A stretch of 64,000 nt of DNA from Microbacterium yannicii PS01 (GTDB taxonomy: Bacteria > Actinomycetota > Actinomycetes > Actinomycetales > Microbacteriaceae), in NCBI RefSeq assembly GCF_000304335.1, contig NZ_CAJF01000009.1, positions 62,001 through 126,000 on the forward strand, in the 5' to 3' direction. The position numbers and the translations under genes are program-made. The notes under the pieces are model-generated. The model did not search any database. It was not told where the DNA came from and saw nothing but the letters and a program-made list of their open reading frames with translations. The number at the start of each line of letters is the position of its first letter. Position 1 is the first letter of the stretch. Positions 49,789 to 58,029 of this stretch are shown here, in pieces.

Positions 49789-51342
49789 ATGAGCACGATC
49801 GAAACCACCCCGGCCGCTTCACCCGCAGCCACTGATGCCCGCACGATCTCGCATTGGATCGATGGCGCGGAACGTGCATCGTCGTCGGGTCGGACGGCGC
49901 CGGTGTTCAACCCGGCCACGGGCGCCGTGCAGGCCCAGGTCGCGTTGGCTGACCAGGCCGAGATCGAGCAGGCGATCGCGTCGGCCAGGCGCGGCTACGC
50001 GGTGTGGTCGAAGTTCTCCATCGCGAAGCGTCAGACAGTGCTGTTCAACTTCCGCGAGCTGCTGAACGCGCGCAAGCGGGAGCTGGCCGAGATCATCACG
50101 GCCGAGCACGGCAAGGTCGTCTCCGACGCGATGGGCGAAATCCTCCGCGGACAGGAGGTCGTGGAGCTTGCCACCGGCTTCCCGCACCTTATCAAAGGAG
50201 CGTTCAGCGAGAACGCGTCGACCGGCATCGACGTGTACTCGCTGAAGCAGCCGCTCGGTGTGGTGGGCATCATCTCCCCGTTCAACTTCCCCGCGATGGT
50301 GCCGATGTGGTTCTTCCCGGTGGCCATCGCCGCCGGGAACGCGGTGGTCCTCAAGCCCAGCGAGAAGGACCCGTCCGCAGCGCTGTGGCTCGCGCGACTG
50401 TGGAAGGAAGCCGGACTTCCCGACGGCGTGTTCACCGTGCTGCAGGGCGACAAGCTCGCCGTGGACGGGCTGCTCGAAAGCCCCGACGTGGCCTCGATCT
50501 CGTTCGTCGGGTCCACTCCGATCGCGCAGTACATCTACGAGACCGCGTCGCGCCACGGCAAGCGAGTGCAGGCGCTCGGAGGGGCGAAGAACCACATGCT
50601 GGTGCTCCCGGATGCCGACCTCGACCTCGTCGCCGACCAGGCCGTCAACGCCGGGTACGGCGCGGCGGGCGAGCGGTGCATGGCGATTTCGGTCGTCCTT
50701 GCCGTCGAGCCGGTCGCGGACGAGCTGATCGCGAAGATCTCTGAGCGCATCGCCACGCTTCGCATCGGCAACGGTGCCGGCGTGGACGGGGTCGAGCCGG
50801 ACATGGGACCCCTGATCACGGACGTGCACCGCGACAAGGTGTCCTCGTACGTCGACATCGCCGAGCAGGACGGCGCGAAGATCGTCGTCGACGGGCGGAA
50901 CTTCACCGTCGACGGACACGAGGACGGGTTCTTCTTCGGTCCCACCCTGATCGACGACATCCCCACCACCTCCCGCGCCTACCAGGAGGAGATCTTCGGA
51001 CCGGTGCTGTCGGTCGTGCGGGTGCAGTCCTACGACGAGGGGCTGGACCTGATCAACTCGGGCCAGTTCGGCAACGGCACGGCCATCTTCACCAACGACG
51101 GCGGCGCGGCCCGCCGCTTCCAGAACGAGGTCGAGGTCGGCATGATCGGCATCAATGTGCCTATCCCGGTTCCCGTCGCGTACCACTCGTTCGGTGGCTG
51201 GAAGCAGTCCCTGTTCGGCGACGCGAAGGCCTACGGCGTGCACGGTTTCGACTTCTTCACCCGGGAAAAGGCCATCACCAGCCGCTGGCTCGACCCCGCC
51301 ACCCACGGCGGCATCAACCTCGGCTTCCCCCAGAACAACTGA
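49789..51342 (+). CDS. iolA: Methylmalonate/malonate-semialdehyde dehydrogenase (CoA-acylating) IolA/MmsA
   Basis: This 517-residue ALDH-superfamily protein has the MSDH-specific features ISPFNFPAMVPMWFFPVAIAAGN, QALGGAKNHMLVLPDAD and nucleophile Cys297 in GERCMAISV. PIPVPVAYHSFGGWKQSLFGD lies at the C-terminus. CoA-dependent MSDHs lack the general-base Glu of normal ALDHs, and GGAKNH fits. It converts malonate semialdehyde to acetyl-CoA and CO2, the last inositol step. AAAGGAA lies before the ATG, 23 nt after the aldolase stop. A GC-rich hairpin separates it from iolB. Confidence 0.93.
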   Translation: MSTIETTPAASPAATDARTISHWIDGAERASSSGRTAPVFNPATGAVQAQVALADQAEIEQAIASARRGYAVWSKFSIAKRQTVLFNFRELLNARKRELAEIITAEHGKVVSDAMGEILRGQEVVELATGFPHLIKGAFSENASTGIDVYSLKQPLGVVGIISPFNFPAMVPMWFFPVAIAAGNAVVLKPSEKDPSAALWLARLWKEAGLPDGVFTVLQGDKLAVDGLLESPDVASISFVGSTPIAQYIYETASRHGKRVQALGGAKNHMLVLPDADLDLVADQAVNAGYGAAGERCMAISVVLAVEPVADELIAKISERIATLRIGNGAGVDGVEPDMGPLITDVHRDKVSSYVDIAEQDGAKIVVDGRNFTVDGHEDGFFFGPTLIDDIPTTSRAYQEEIFGPVLSVVRVQSYDEGLDLINSGQFGNGTAIFTNDGGAARRFQNEVEVGMIGINVPIPVPVAYHSFGGWKQSLFGDAKAYGVHGFDFFTREKAITSRWLDPATHGGINLGFPQNN

Positions 51343-51351
51343 ACCCAGACC

Positions 51352-51389
51352 GGGATGCCGCGGACATCCGATCTTGGCCGCGGCATCCC
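51352..51389 (+). terminator. Perfect 12-bp hairpin between iolA and iolB
   Basis: GGGATGCCGCGG (51352-51363) pairs exactly with CCGCGGCATCCC (51378-51389), loop 14 nt. No U-run follows. It may end most iolC-iolA transcripts or act as an mRNA-stability element, implying separate levels for iolBD. Confidence 0.7.
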
Positions 51390-51508
51390 CACAACACGCG
51401 GACACAGCTCCGATCACCTGCGAGCCCAGTTCGCCAGCGCCGCGGCCGCGGACCCACGGGTTCCGCGGTCGCGGCAGAGTCCCTCACGAGCACCCACGAA
51501 AGCACGAC

Positions 51509-52423
51509 ATGAGCACTTCCGACCAGCGCTGGTTCCACCGCCGAGGCGATCTCGCGCGTGACGGCTGGGAAAGCGTCGTGGACGCGACGACTCCCGGCTG
51601 GAGGCACACCGGCATCCGCGTCGCGGACCTCGCAGACGGGGATCACCTGAACCTGGACGATCGCGGAGTGGAGAGGATCATCGTCCCGCTCGCCGGGACG
51701 TTCCACGTCGTTCATCGCCACTTCCCCGGGGAGTGGGAGACGCGTCTGCACGGCCGGCGGTCGGTTTTCGACGGTCCGACCGACGTGCTCTATCTCTCTG
51801 CCGGCACGACGGCGGAATTGCGCGGGCACGGTCGCGTCGCGGTCGCGGAGGCGCCGGCGACCGGGTCGCGCGACTGGCACTACATCCCGGCATCCGACAC
51901 CCCCGTGGAGCTGCGTGGCGCGGGCCGGTCGAGTCGGCAAGTGCACAACTTCGGAACTCCCCAGGCGCTTGACGCCGCACGACTCATCGTGTGCGAGGTC
52001 ATCACGCCGGCCGAGAACTGGTCGTCATATCCGCCGCACAAGCATGACGAGCACGTGCCCGGGCACGAATCTCGTCTCGAAGAGATCTACTACTTCGAGA
52101 CCGCGCCGATTGCGGGCTCGGATGCCGCGGCCGACGCCGCGTTCGGCATGTTCAGCACCTACTCGTCCCCGGCGGGCGAGATCGACATCAATGCGATGGT
52201 GCACACGGGCGACATCGCGCTCGTGCCTTTCGGCTACCACGGCCCCGCCGTCGCCGCCCCGGGCTACGACCTCTACTACCTCAACGTGATGGCCGGACCC
52301 GATCCCGAGCGGACGTGGCTGATCAGCGACGACCCCGCGCACGCGTGGGTGCGCGACACCTGGAATGGGCAGAGCATAGACGAGCGCCTGCCGTACGAGA
52401 ACGACGAGAAGGGCTCCCGCTGA
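51509..52423 (+). CDS. iolB: 5-deoxy-glucuronate isomerase IolB
   Basis: This 304-residue bicupin of the KduI/IolB family has metal-ligand His residues in YPPHKHDEHVPGHESRLEEIYYFE, whose HxH...E pattern is the IolB signature. DIALVPFGYHGPAVAAPGYDLYYLNVMAG and ERTWLISDDPAHAW complete the typical C-terminus. It isomerises 5-deoxy-glucuronate to 5-dehydro-2-deoxygluconate, the IolC substrate. ATG 51509 gives the standard family length. Its TGA overlaps the iolD ATG (TGATG). Confidence 0.93.
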   Translation: MSTSDQRWFHRRGDLARDGWESVVDATTPGWRHTGIRVADLADGDHLNLDDRGVERIIVPLAGTFHVVHRHFPGEWETRLHGRRSVFDGPTDVLYLSAGTTAELRGHGRVAVAEAPATGSRDWHYIPASDTPVELRGAGRSSRQVHNFGTPQALDAARLIVCEVITPAENWSSYPPHKHDEHVPGHESRLEEIYYFETAPIAGSDAAADAAFGMFSTYSSPAGEIDINAMVHTGDIALVPFGYHGPAVAAPGYDLYYLNVMAGPDPERTWLISDDPAHAWVRDTWNGQSIDERLPYENDEKGSR

Positions 52424-54336
52424 TGGGTGAAACGAAGCGAATGACAGTCAGCCAGGCACTCGTGGAGTTCCTGGCCCACCAGTGGACCGTCGATGGGGAC
52501 ATTCGTGAGCGGACCGTTCCCGGCATGTTCGGCATCTTCGGGCACGGGAACGTCGCCGGCATCGGTCAGGCGCTCAAGCAGTTCAATGTCGAGCAGCCCG
52601 ACCTGATGCCGTACTACCAGGCCCGCAACGAGCAGGCGATGGTGCACCAGGCCGTGGGCTACGCCCGCATGCACCGCCGTCGCGGCACGTACGCGTCGGC
52701 CGCGTCGGTCGGCCCGGGTGCGGCGAACATGCTCACCGCCGCGGCCCTCGCGACCACCAACCGCCTTCCGGCGCTGCTCCTGCCGAGCGACACCTTCGCG
52801 ACGCGCGTCGCCGACCCGGTCCTGCAGCAGCTCGAGCAGCCGTGGGACATCGGCCTCACCGTCAACGACGCGTTCCGCCCGCTGTCGAAGTTCTTCGACC
52901 GAGTGCAGCGCCCCGAGCAGCTGTACTCGATTGCGCTGGCCGCGATGCGAGTGCTCACCGACCCGGCCGAGACCGGCGCCGTGACGATCGCGCTTCCGGA
53001 GGACGTGCAGGCCGAGGCGCTCGACGTGCCGGTCGAGTTCCTACAGGATCGCGAATGGCACATCCGCCGCCCCGTGCCCGAGCGCGGACCGCTCGCGCGC
53101 GCCGTCGCCGCCATCCGGGGTGCCAAGAACCCGTTCATCGTCGCCGGCGGCGGTGTCATCTACTCAGCCGCCGAGGACCAGCTCAGGGCGCTCGTCGATG
53201 CCACCGGTATCCCGGTGGGAACCTCGCAGGCCGGCGGCGGTGTCTTGAACTGGGATCACCCGCAGAACCTCGGCGGCGTCGGCGCGACCGGCACCCTCGC
53301 GGCCAACCGGCTCGCGGCCGAGGCGGACGTCATCATCGGCATCGGCACCCGCTACAGCGACTTCACCACCGCATCGCGCACGGCGTTCCAGAACCCCGAC
53401 GTCGTGTTCGTCAACGTCAACATCGCCTCCTTCGACGCCTACAAACACGGCTCGCAGCTCCCTCTCGTCGCCGATGCCCGCGAGGCGCTCAGCGAGCTCG
53501 CCATCGAGCTCGAGGGCTTCGAGATCTCGCGCGAGTATACCGAGCGCATCGCCCGCGAGAAGGCGGGCTGGGATGCCGCTGTCGACGCGGCGTTCGAGGC
53601 GTCGGGGCGCGCACTGCCCGGCCAGCCGGAGATCATCGGCGCGGTGCAGTCGAAGAGCGCGCCTCAGGACGTCGTCGTGCAGGCGGCGGGCTCGCTGCCG
53701 GGCGACCTCCACAAGCTCTGGCGCGTGCGGGATCCGCTGGGGTACCACGTCGAGTACGCGTTCTCCTGCATGGGCTATGAGATCGCCGGCGGACTCGGCG
53801 CCAAGCGCGGTCTCCTTGCCGACGGCGATGACCGTGACGTCATCGTGATGGTCGGCGACGGCTCATACCTCATGCTCAACACGGAGCTCGTCACCGCGGT
53901 CGCCGAGGGCATCAAGCTCATCGTGGTGCTCATCCAGAACCACGGCTATGCGTCGATCGGGCACCTGTCCGAGACGGTCGGGTCGGAGCGGTTCGGCACC
54001 TGGTACCGGGAGTACGACGGCGAGGCCCGCAATTTTCAGGGGGAGAAGATCCTGCCCGTCGACCTCGCGATGAACGCGCGCAGCTACGGCCTCGACGTGA
54101 TCGAGATCGAGCCGGGCGCCTCGGCCATCGACGATCTCAAGTCTGCCGTCGCGCAGGCGAAGGCATCCAACAAGTCGACGTTCATCCACATCAACAGCGA
54201 CCCGCTCGTCTACGCGCCCGACGGGGCGGGCTGGTGGGACGTGCCGGTGCCAGCGGTCTCGACCCTCGAGAGCACTCACCGAGCACGCGAGGTGTACCTG
54301 ACCCAACAGGCGAGTCAGAAGCCGCTCGTCGGCTGA
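52423..54336 (+). CDS. iolD: 3D-(3,5/4)-trihydroxycyclohexane-1,2-dione acylhydrolase IolD
   Basis: This 637-residue TPP enzyme of normal IolD length has MFGIFGHGNVAGIGQAL, the catalytic Glu in YYQARNEQAMVHQAVGYAR, ASVGPGAANMLTAAALATTNRLPALLLPSDTFA and the TPP motif VGDGSYLML...QNHGYASIG. It hydrolytically opens the cyclohexane-dione ring to 5-deoxy-glucuronate in inositol catabolism. It is translated from the iolB stop region. A second, diverged IolD-like gene lies at 58026. Confidence 0.93.
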   Translation: MGETKRMTVSQALVEFLAHQWTVDGDIRERTVPGMFGIFGHGNVAGIGQALKQFNVEQPDLMPYYQARNEQAMVHQAVGYARMHRRRGTYASAASVGPGAANMLTAAALATTNRLPALLLPSDTFATRVADPVLQQLEQPWDIGLTVNDAFRPLSKFFDRVQRPEQLYSIALAAMRVLTDPAETGAVTIALPEDVQAEALDVPVEFLQDREWHIRRPVPERGPLARAVAAIRGAKNPFIVAGGGVIYSAAEDQLRALVDATGIPVGTSQAGGGVLNWDHPQNLGGVGATGTLAANRLAAEADVIIGIGTRYSDFTTASRTAFQNPDVVFVNVNIASFDAYKHGSQLPLVADAREALSELAIELEGFEISREYTERIAREKAGWDAAVDAAFEASGRALPGQPEIIGAVQSKSAPQDVVVQAAGSLPGDLHKLWRVRDPLGYHVEYAFSCMGYEIAGGLGAKRGLLADGDDRDVIVMVGDGSYLMLNTELVTAVAEGIKLIVVLIQNHGYASIGHLSETVGSERFGTWYREYDGEARNFQGEKILPVDLAMNARSYGLDVIEIEPGASAIDDLKSAVAQAKASNKSTFIHINSDPLVYAPDGAGWWDVPVPAVSTLESTHRAREVYLTQQASQKPLVG

Positions 54337-54340
54337 TCCG

Positions 54341-54357
54341 CACTTGTACCACAAGTG
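54341..54357. promoter_or_regulatory. GntR-type palindrome downstream of iolD
   Basis: CACTTGT-ACC-ACAAGTG is a perfect 7-3-7 palindrome whose core TTGTACCACAA fits the TNGTNNNACNA pattern of FCD-type GntR regulators. It starts 5 nt after the iolD stop. It may be a leftover operator of a lost gene or a weak terminator stem. Confidence 0.45.
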
Positions 54358-54563
54358 GTCGTCAGCCCACCGCGCGCAGTTTGTCGTCGTCCCTTTGACG
54401 AGCCGACCCCGGCGCAGCAGGCGGCAGCGTACATGCGCTTCCGCCCGAACGAGGCCTTCACCCGCCCCGCTGCTGCGCGCAGGCTCGAGCTGTCGGGGGA
54501 TGCCGAATGGGCGGCGACCGCCGAGCGGCTGCGCGCGCAACGAGCCGCAGCTCGCCGGCATGT
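54358..54563 (+). other. Possible gene remnant between iolD and the IclR pair
   Basis: A short plus-strand reading frame here contains DEPTPAQQAAAYMRFRP followed by a helix-rich SGDAEWAATAERLRAQRAAA and looks like the tail of a protein, but no start, SD or domain is recognisable. It lies just after a GntR-type palindrome. It may be a decayed gene fragment; I cannot name it. Confidence 0.2.
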
Positions 54564-55295
54564 TCACCGCGACGTGAGCGCCTGAGCACCCGCGCGCAGC
54601 GCGGCCGTGTAGTCGTCGAGGTTCGCGCGGATCTCGCCGGCGAGGCCGCCGGCCGAAAGGCTCGCGCGGAACCGGCCCTGCCCGTCCAGAACGGGAACGG
54701 CGATCCCGCCGATGCCGACGGTCGCATCCTCCAGTGAGATCGTGCGTCCCTCGGAGCGGGTGCGGGCGATGTCCTCGCGCAGCAGAGCCGGATCGACCAG
54801 GGTGGCGGGGGTGAGGCGCTCGAGGGTGCCCGATTCGAGCACCTCCTCCGCAGCAGGGTCATAGGCGAGCGTCAACCGCCCGGCGCCGCCCGCGTTCGGA
54901 GCGAGGGATCGTCCGGGGCGGAGCACCAGGAGCTCGAGCGCGCGGCCGGGGGCCCAGTCGATGCAGAATGCCCGATGGAGTCTGGGAACGCACAGGAAGA
55001 TGGACTGGCCGGTGACTTCGGACGCGGCGTGCAGCACATCCGCGGCCCCGTCCCATTCGGTCATGGCCGCGCGGGCGGCGTCGCTGAGATGCAGCCACTT
55101 CGACGACATCGCGACCAGCCCGTCCTGGCCGATCCTCACCAGGTCGATGGCCGCCATCGCTTCGACGAGCCGATAGACGCTGGCGCGCGGCATGTTCAAC
55201 GCCTCCGCCAGCTCGGCGTGGGTCAGCCGGCCGTCGCGCGAGAGCAGATCGGCCAGGTCGCGAGCATTCGAGAGGGTGCGGATGGGGCTGGGCAC
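54564..55295 (-). CDS. IclR family transcriptional regulator, copy 1
   Basis: This 243-residue protein has a winged HTH (LADLLSRDGRLTHAELAEALNMPRASVYRLVEAM) and an IclR ligand domain (about 75-240) with APNAGGAGRLTLAYDP and GIGGIAVPVLDGQGR. The HTH and effector halves are both complete. It starts immediately after the stop of the second IclR gene, so both are made from one mRNA. The pair is divergent from the transketolase-IolD2 operon and most likely controls it; which acts as repressor is unknown. Confidence 0.88.
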   Translation of the reverse strand: MPSPIRTLSNARDLADLLSRDGRLTHAELAEALNMPRASVYRLVEAMAAIDLVRIGQDGLVAMSSKWLHLSDAARAAMTEWDGAADVLHAASEVTGQSIFLCVPRLHRAFCIDWAPGRALELLVLRPGRSLAPNAGGAGRLTLAYDPAAEEVLESGTLERLTPATLVDPALLREDIARTRSEGRTISLEDATVGIGGIAVPVLDGQGRFRASLSAGGLAGEIRANLDDYTAALRAGAQALTSR

Positions 55296-56090
55296 TCAGC
55301 GCTCCTCGGGGATCGCGCCGCCGAGCATCGCGGTGATGCCGTGCGCGGCGGTCCTGACGGCGGTCACGGTGCTCTCGACGTCGTCCAGGATCAGACCGCG
55401 CATCCCGCTCACAGAGACGGCGGCGACCACCTCGCCCCGGTGATTCGTGACGGGCATGCCGATCGCGGCGATCCCGGGCGTGACATCGCCGTCGGACTCG
55501 GCCCACCCACGCCGGAGAGTCTCGTCGACGGCGCGCGTCGCCGCTGCGGAGTCGAAGCGGTACTCGGGGAATCGTGCGCTCGCCTCGCGGGCGAGGTTTG
55601 CGATGACCAGTGTGCGCTCGCTCGCGGGAAGCAGCGCCAGCAGGGCGAGCGGAGCGGCGCCGAGGCCCAGCGGCAGCGAGTCTCCCAGCCGCATCGCCAA
55701 TGAGCCCACGTCGCGTCCGTCGAGCCGGTCGATGCAGACTGCCGCGAGACCTCGCCGGATGCACAGGAACGAGGTGGCTGCCGTCCGGCCACGCAGATCC
55801 CTCAGGAACGGCTGGGCGATCGCGCGGATGTCGGTCGTCTCCTCGACGGCGGCTCCGACGCGGATGAAGTCGAGGCCGAGGCGGTAGTGCCCGCGCCGCG
55901 ACGACGGGTCCACCCATCCGAGGTCCACGAGATTGCTCACGAGGCGATACGTGGAGCTCACCGGCTCGCCGACCACGCGCGCGAGTTCGGCGATCGACAA
56001 TGTGCCCCTATCGGCCAGTGCGTCCAGGGCGGCGGAGGCCTTCGACAGAATTTCCATGCCGCCTATGGCCTGGCCCTGAGTCGCCGTCAT
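55296..56090 (-). CDS. IclR family transcriptional regulator, copy 2
   Basis: This 264-residue protein has an HTH in ALDALADRGTLSIAELARVVGEPVSSTYRLVSNLVDLGWV and an IclR effector domain with FLCIRRGLAAVCIDRLDGRDVGSLAMRLGDSLPLGLGAAPLALLA and IGMPVTNHRGEVVAAVSVSG. It keeps the family ligand-site features better than its neighbour. It is first in the leftward regulator operon. A perfect palindrome (56114-56126) lies 23 nt upstream of its start, between it and the divergent operon. Confidence 0.9.
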   Translation of the reverse strand: MTATQGQAIGGMEILSKASAALDALADRGTLSIAELARVVGEPVSSTYRLVSNLVDLGWVDPSSRRGHYRLGLDFIRVGAAVEETTDIRAIAQPFLRDLRGRTAATSFLCIRRGLAAVCIDRLDGRDVGSLAMRLGDSLPLGLGAAPLALLALLPASERTLVIANLAREASARFPEYRFDSAAATRAVDETLRRGWAESDGDVTPGIAAIGMPVTNHRGEVVAAVSVSGMRGLILDDVESTVTAVRTAAHGITAMLGGAIPEER

Positions 56091-56109
56091 GCGGAGATCC
56101 TCTCACTGG

Positions 56110-56139
56110 TTGGACGGTTCGACCGTTTTCATGCATAAT
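56110..56139 (+). promoter_or_regulatory. Promoter with palindromic operator for the transketolase-IolD2 operon
   Basis: TTGGAC (56110-56115) and CATAAT (56134-56139) are spaced by 18 nt. ACGGT-TCG-ACCGT (56114-56126) is a perfect palindrome over the -35 edge, well placed for IclR-type control of both directions. CATG repeats flank the -10. Confidence 0.5.
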
Positions 56140-56197
56140 TCTCATGTGGCAGTCAATCTGTCTGATACATAAGAGTCAAGGGAGACGGGTCGGCACC

Positions 56198-57082
56198 ATG
56201 ACAGTCACGACAGGACACGAGCGACTCGTGGACATCGCCCGCGGAGCCCGACTGCATGTGGTCGAGACGGTAGCCGCCAGCAAGGCCGGGCACATCGGCG
56301 GCCCGCTATCGGCGATGGACCTGCTGGTCGCGCTCTACTTCGAGCAGATGCGCATCGACCCGTCCGACCCGCGACGGCCTGATCGCGACAGGTTCGTCCT
56401 CTCCAAGGGCCACTCCGCGATTGCTCTGTACGTCGTATTGGCGCTGCGGGGCTACTTCCCTATCGAGGAGCTCGTGACCTTCGACCACGGTGACTCGCGA
56501 CTGCAGGGGCATCCCGACATGCTCCTCACGCCCGGAGTCGACGTCTCGACGGGCTCCCTCGGACAAGGCCTGTCCGCCGCCGCCGGCATCGCGCTGGGCG
56601 CCCAGCGCCTGGAGCGCGACTTCCACACCTGGGTGATGCTCGGCGACGGCGAACTCGAGGAGGGCATGGTTTGGGAGACGGTGCTGTCGGCGCCGCGCTT
56701 CGCCCTGGACAACCTCACGGCGATCGTGGACCTCAACGGGCTGCAGCAGTACGGCTGGCCGGCATCGTCCGGTGACAGGTTCGACCGCAGCGAGCCGCTC
56801 GGCCACGTTGATCTCGCGGCCGTGTTCTCCGGATTCGGCTGGGAGGTGCGCGTGATCGACGGGCACGACTACGGCGAGATCCTCGCGGCATACGAATGGG
56901 CGGAGCGGCGGAGGGGAGTGGCGGGGACCCCGTCGGCCATCATCGCGCGGACCACCAAGGGCCAGGGGATCTCCTTCACCGCGGGAACCTACAAGTGGCA
57001 CAACGGGGTTGCCACCGACGAGCAGCTGGCCGTCGCGCGCGCGGAGCTGCGCGACCGCGATCAGGCGGAGGCAGCACGATGA
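56198..57082 (+). CDS. Transketolase-like protein, N-terminal (TPP-binding) subunit
   Basis: This 294-residue protein equals the first half of transketolase. It has SKAGHIGGPLSAMDLLVALYF, RFVLSKGHSAIALYVVLALRGYF, GSLGQGLSAAAGIALGAQ and the TPP motif GDGELEEGMVWE followed by VDLNGLQQYG. The C-terminal half is supplied by the next gene, which overlaps by 4 nt. Split transketolases often serve dedicated catabolic routes (for example apulose, DHAP-forming or inositol-like pathways) rather than the pentose phosphate pathway. GGGAGA precedes the start region. Confidence 0.9.
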   Translation: MTVTTGHERLVDIARGARLHVVETVAASKAGHIGGPLSAMDLLVALYFEQMRIDPSDPRRPDRDRFVLSKGHSAIALYVVLALRGYFPIEELVTFDHGDSRLQGHPDMLLTPGVDVSTGSLGQGLSAAAGIALGAQRLERDFHTWVMLGDGELEEGMVWETVLSAPRFALDNLTAIVDLNGLQQYGWPASSGDRFDRSEPLGHVDLAAVFSGFGWEVRVIDGHDYGEILAAYEWAERRRGVAGTPSAIIARTTKGQGISFTAGTYKWHNGVATDEQLAVARAELRDRDQAEAAR

Positions 57083-58029
57083 GGGCGCAACGCGAGGTGT
57101 GGGGGCAGACGCTGGCGAACCTCGCCAGGGAGGACGAGCGGGTGCTGGTGATCGACGGCGACCTCGCAACGTCTACCCGTGCGGACCTGGTGGCTGATCA
57201 GGCGCCCGGCAGCTTCATCCAAGCGGGGATCGCCGAGCAGAACATGGTGGGCATGGCCTTCGGTCTCACCACGATGGGATATCGGCCGTGGCTGTCGTCG
57301 TTCAGCGTGTTCCTCACCCATCGCTGCCTTGACCAGACCCGGATGCTGGTGTCGCAGACCAAGGCCCCGGTTCGTTTCGCGGCCGCCTACAGCGGTCTGC
57401 TCAACGGCTCCAGCGGCAAGACGCATCAGGATCTGACCGATATCGCCATCATGCGGTCGATGCCCCATATGACCGTGCTCGCGCCCGCCGACGAGGTGGA
57501 GGCCGAGGCCGTCATCCGGTGGGCGGCCGACCATGACGGGCCGGTTTACGTGCGGTTGGCGCGGGATGCCGTCCCCCCCGTCTTCGAGGAGAGCTACGCG
57601 TTCAGGCCCGGCGAGCCGCGGCTCGTCAACGACGGCGACGATGTCACGATCATCTCCACGGGGGTGCAGACCGCGCGCGTGAGGGAGTCTGTCCGGCTGC
57701 TCGCCGAGCAGGGTGTCTCCGCTCGCCTCGTCCACCTGGCCACCATCAAGCCGGTCGACGAGCGCGCGCTGATCGCCTTCGTCGCCGCGGCGCCGCTCGT
57801 GGTCACCGTTGAGGAGCACAGCGTGATCGGCGGACTCGGCGGTCTGGTGAGCGAGATCCTCGCGCCGCTGGCCGATGCCCCGCCGCTGGAACGGATCGGC
57901 CTCGCCGACGGCTGGTCCGAGTCGGCGCCGAACGGCTTCCTTCTGGACAAGTACGGACTGGCTCCCGAGAAGGTCGCGGCCAAGATCGTCGACCTGCTGG
58001 GCGAACACAAGACAAGGACACTTCAATGA
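57079..58029 (+). CDS. Transketolase-like protein, C-terminal subunit
   Basis: This 316-residue protein corresponds to the pyrimidine-binding and C-terminal domains of transketolase. LVIDGDLATSTRADLVAD and FIQAGIAEQNMVGMAFGL carry the conserved Glu that activates TPP. SGKTHQDLTDIAIMRSMPHMTVLAPADEVEAE and TVEEHSVIGGLGGLVSEIL follow. It forms the active site with the N-terminal subunit. It overlaps that gene (ATGA) and the IolD-like gene downstream (ATGA), so all three are translated together and probably act on one substrate. Confidence 0.9.
   Translation: MRAQREVWGQTLANLAREDERVLVIDGDLATSTRADLVADQAPGSFIQAGIAEQNMVGMAFGLTTMGYRPWLSSFSVFLTHRCLDQTRMLVSQTKAPVRFAAAYSGLLNGSSGKTHQDLTDIAIMRSMPHMTVLAPADEVEAEAVIRWAADHDGPVYVRLARDAVPPVFEESYAFRPGEPRLVNDGDDVTIISTGVQTARVRESVRLLAEQGVSARLVHLATIKPVDERALIAFVAAAPLVVTVEEHSVIGGLGGLVSEILAPLADAPPLERIGLADGWSESAPNGFLLDKYGLAPEKVAAKIVDLLGEHKTRTLQ

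Noticed and set aside
49819-51417. 532-codon open frame on the minus strand
   Set aside because: Antisense to iolA; no recognisable domain, and iolA has all ALDH motifs.
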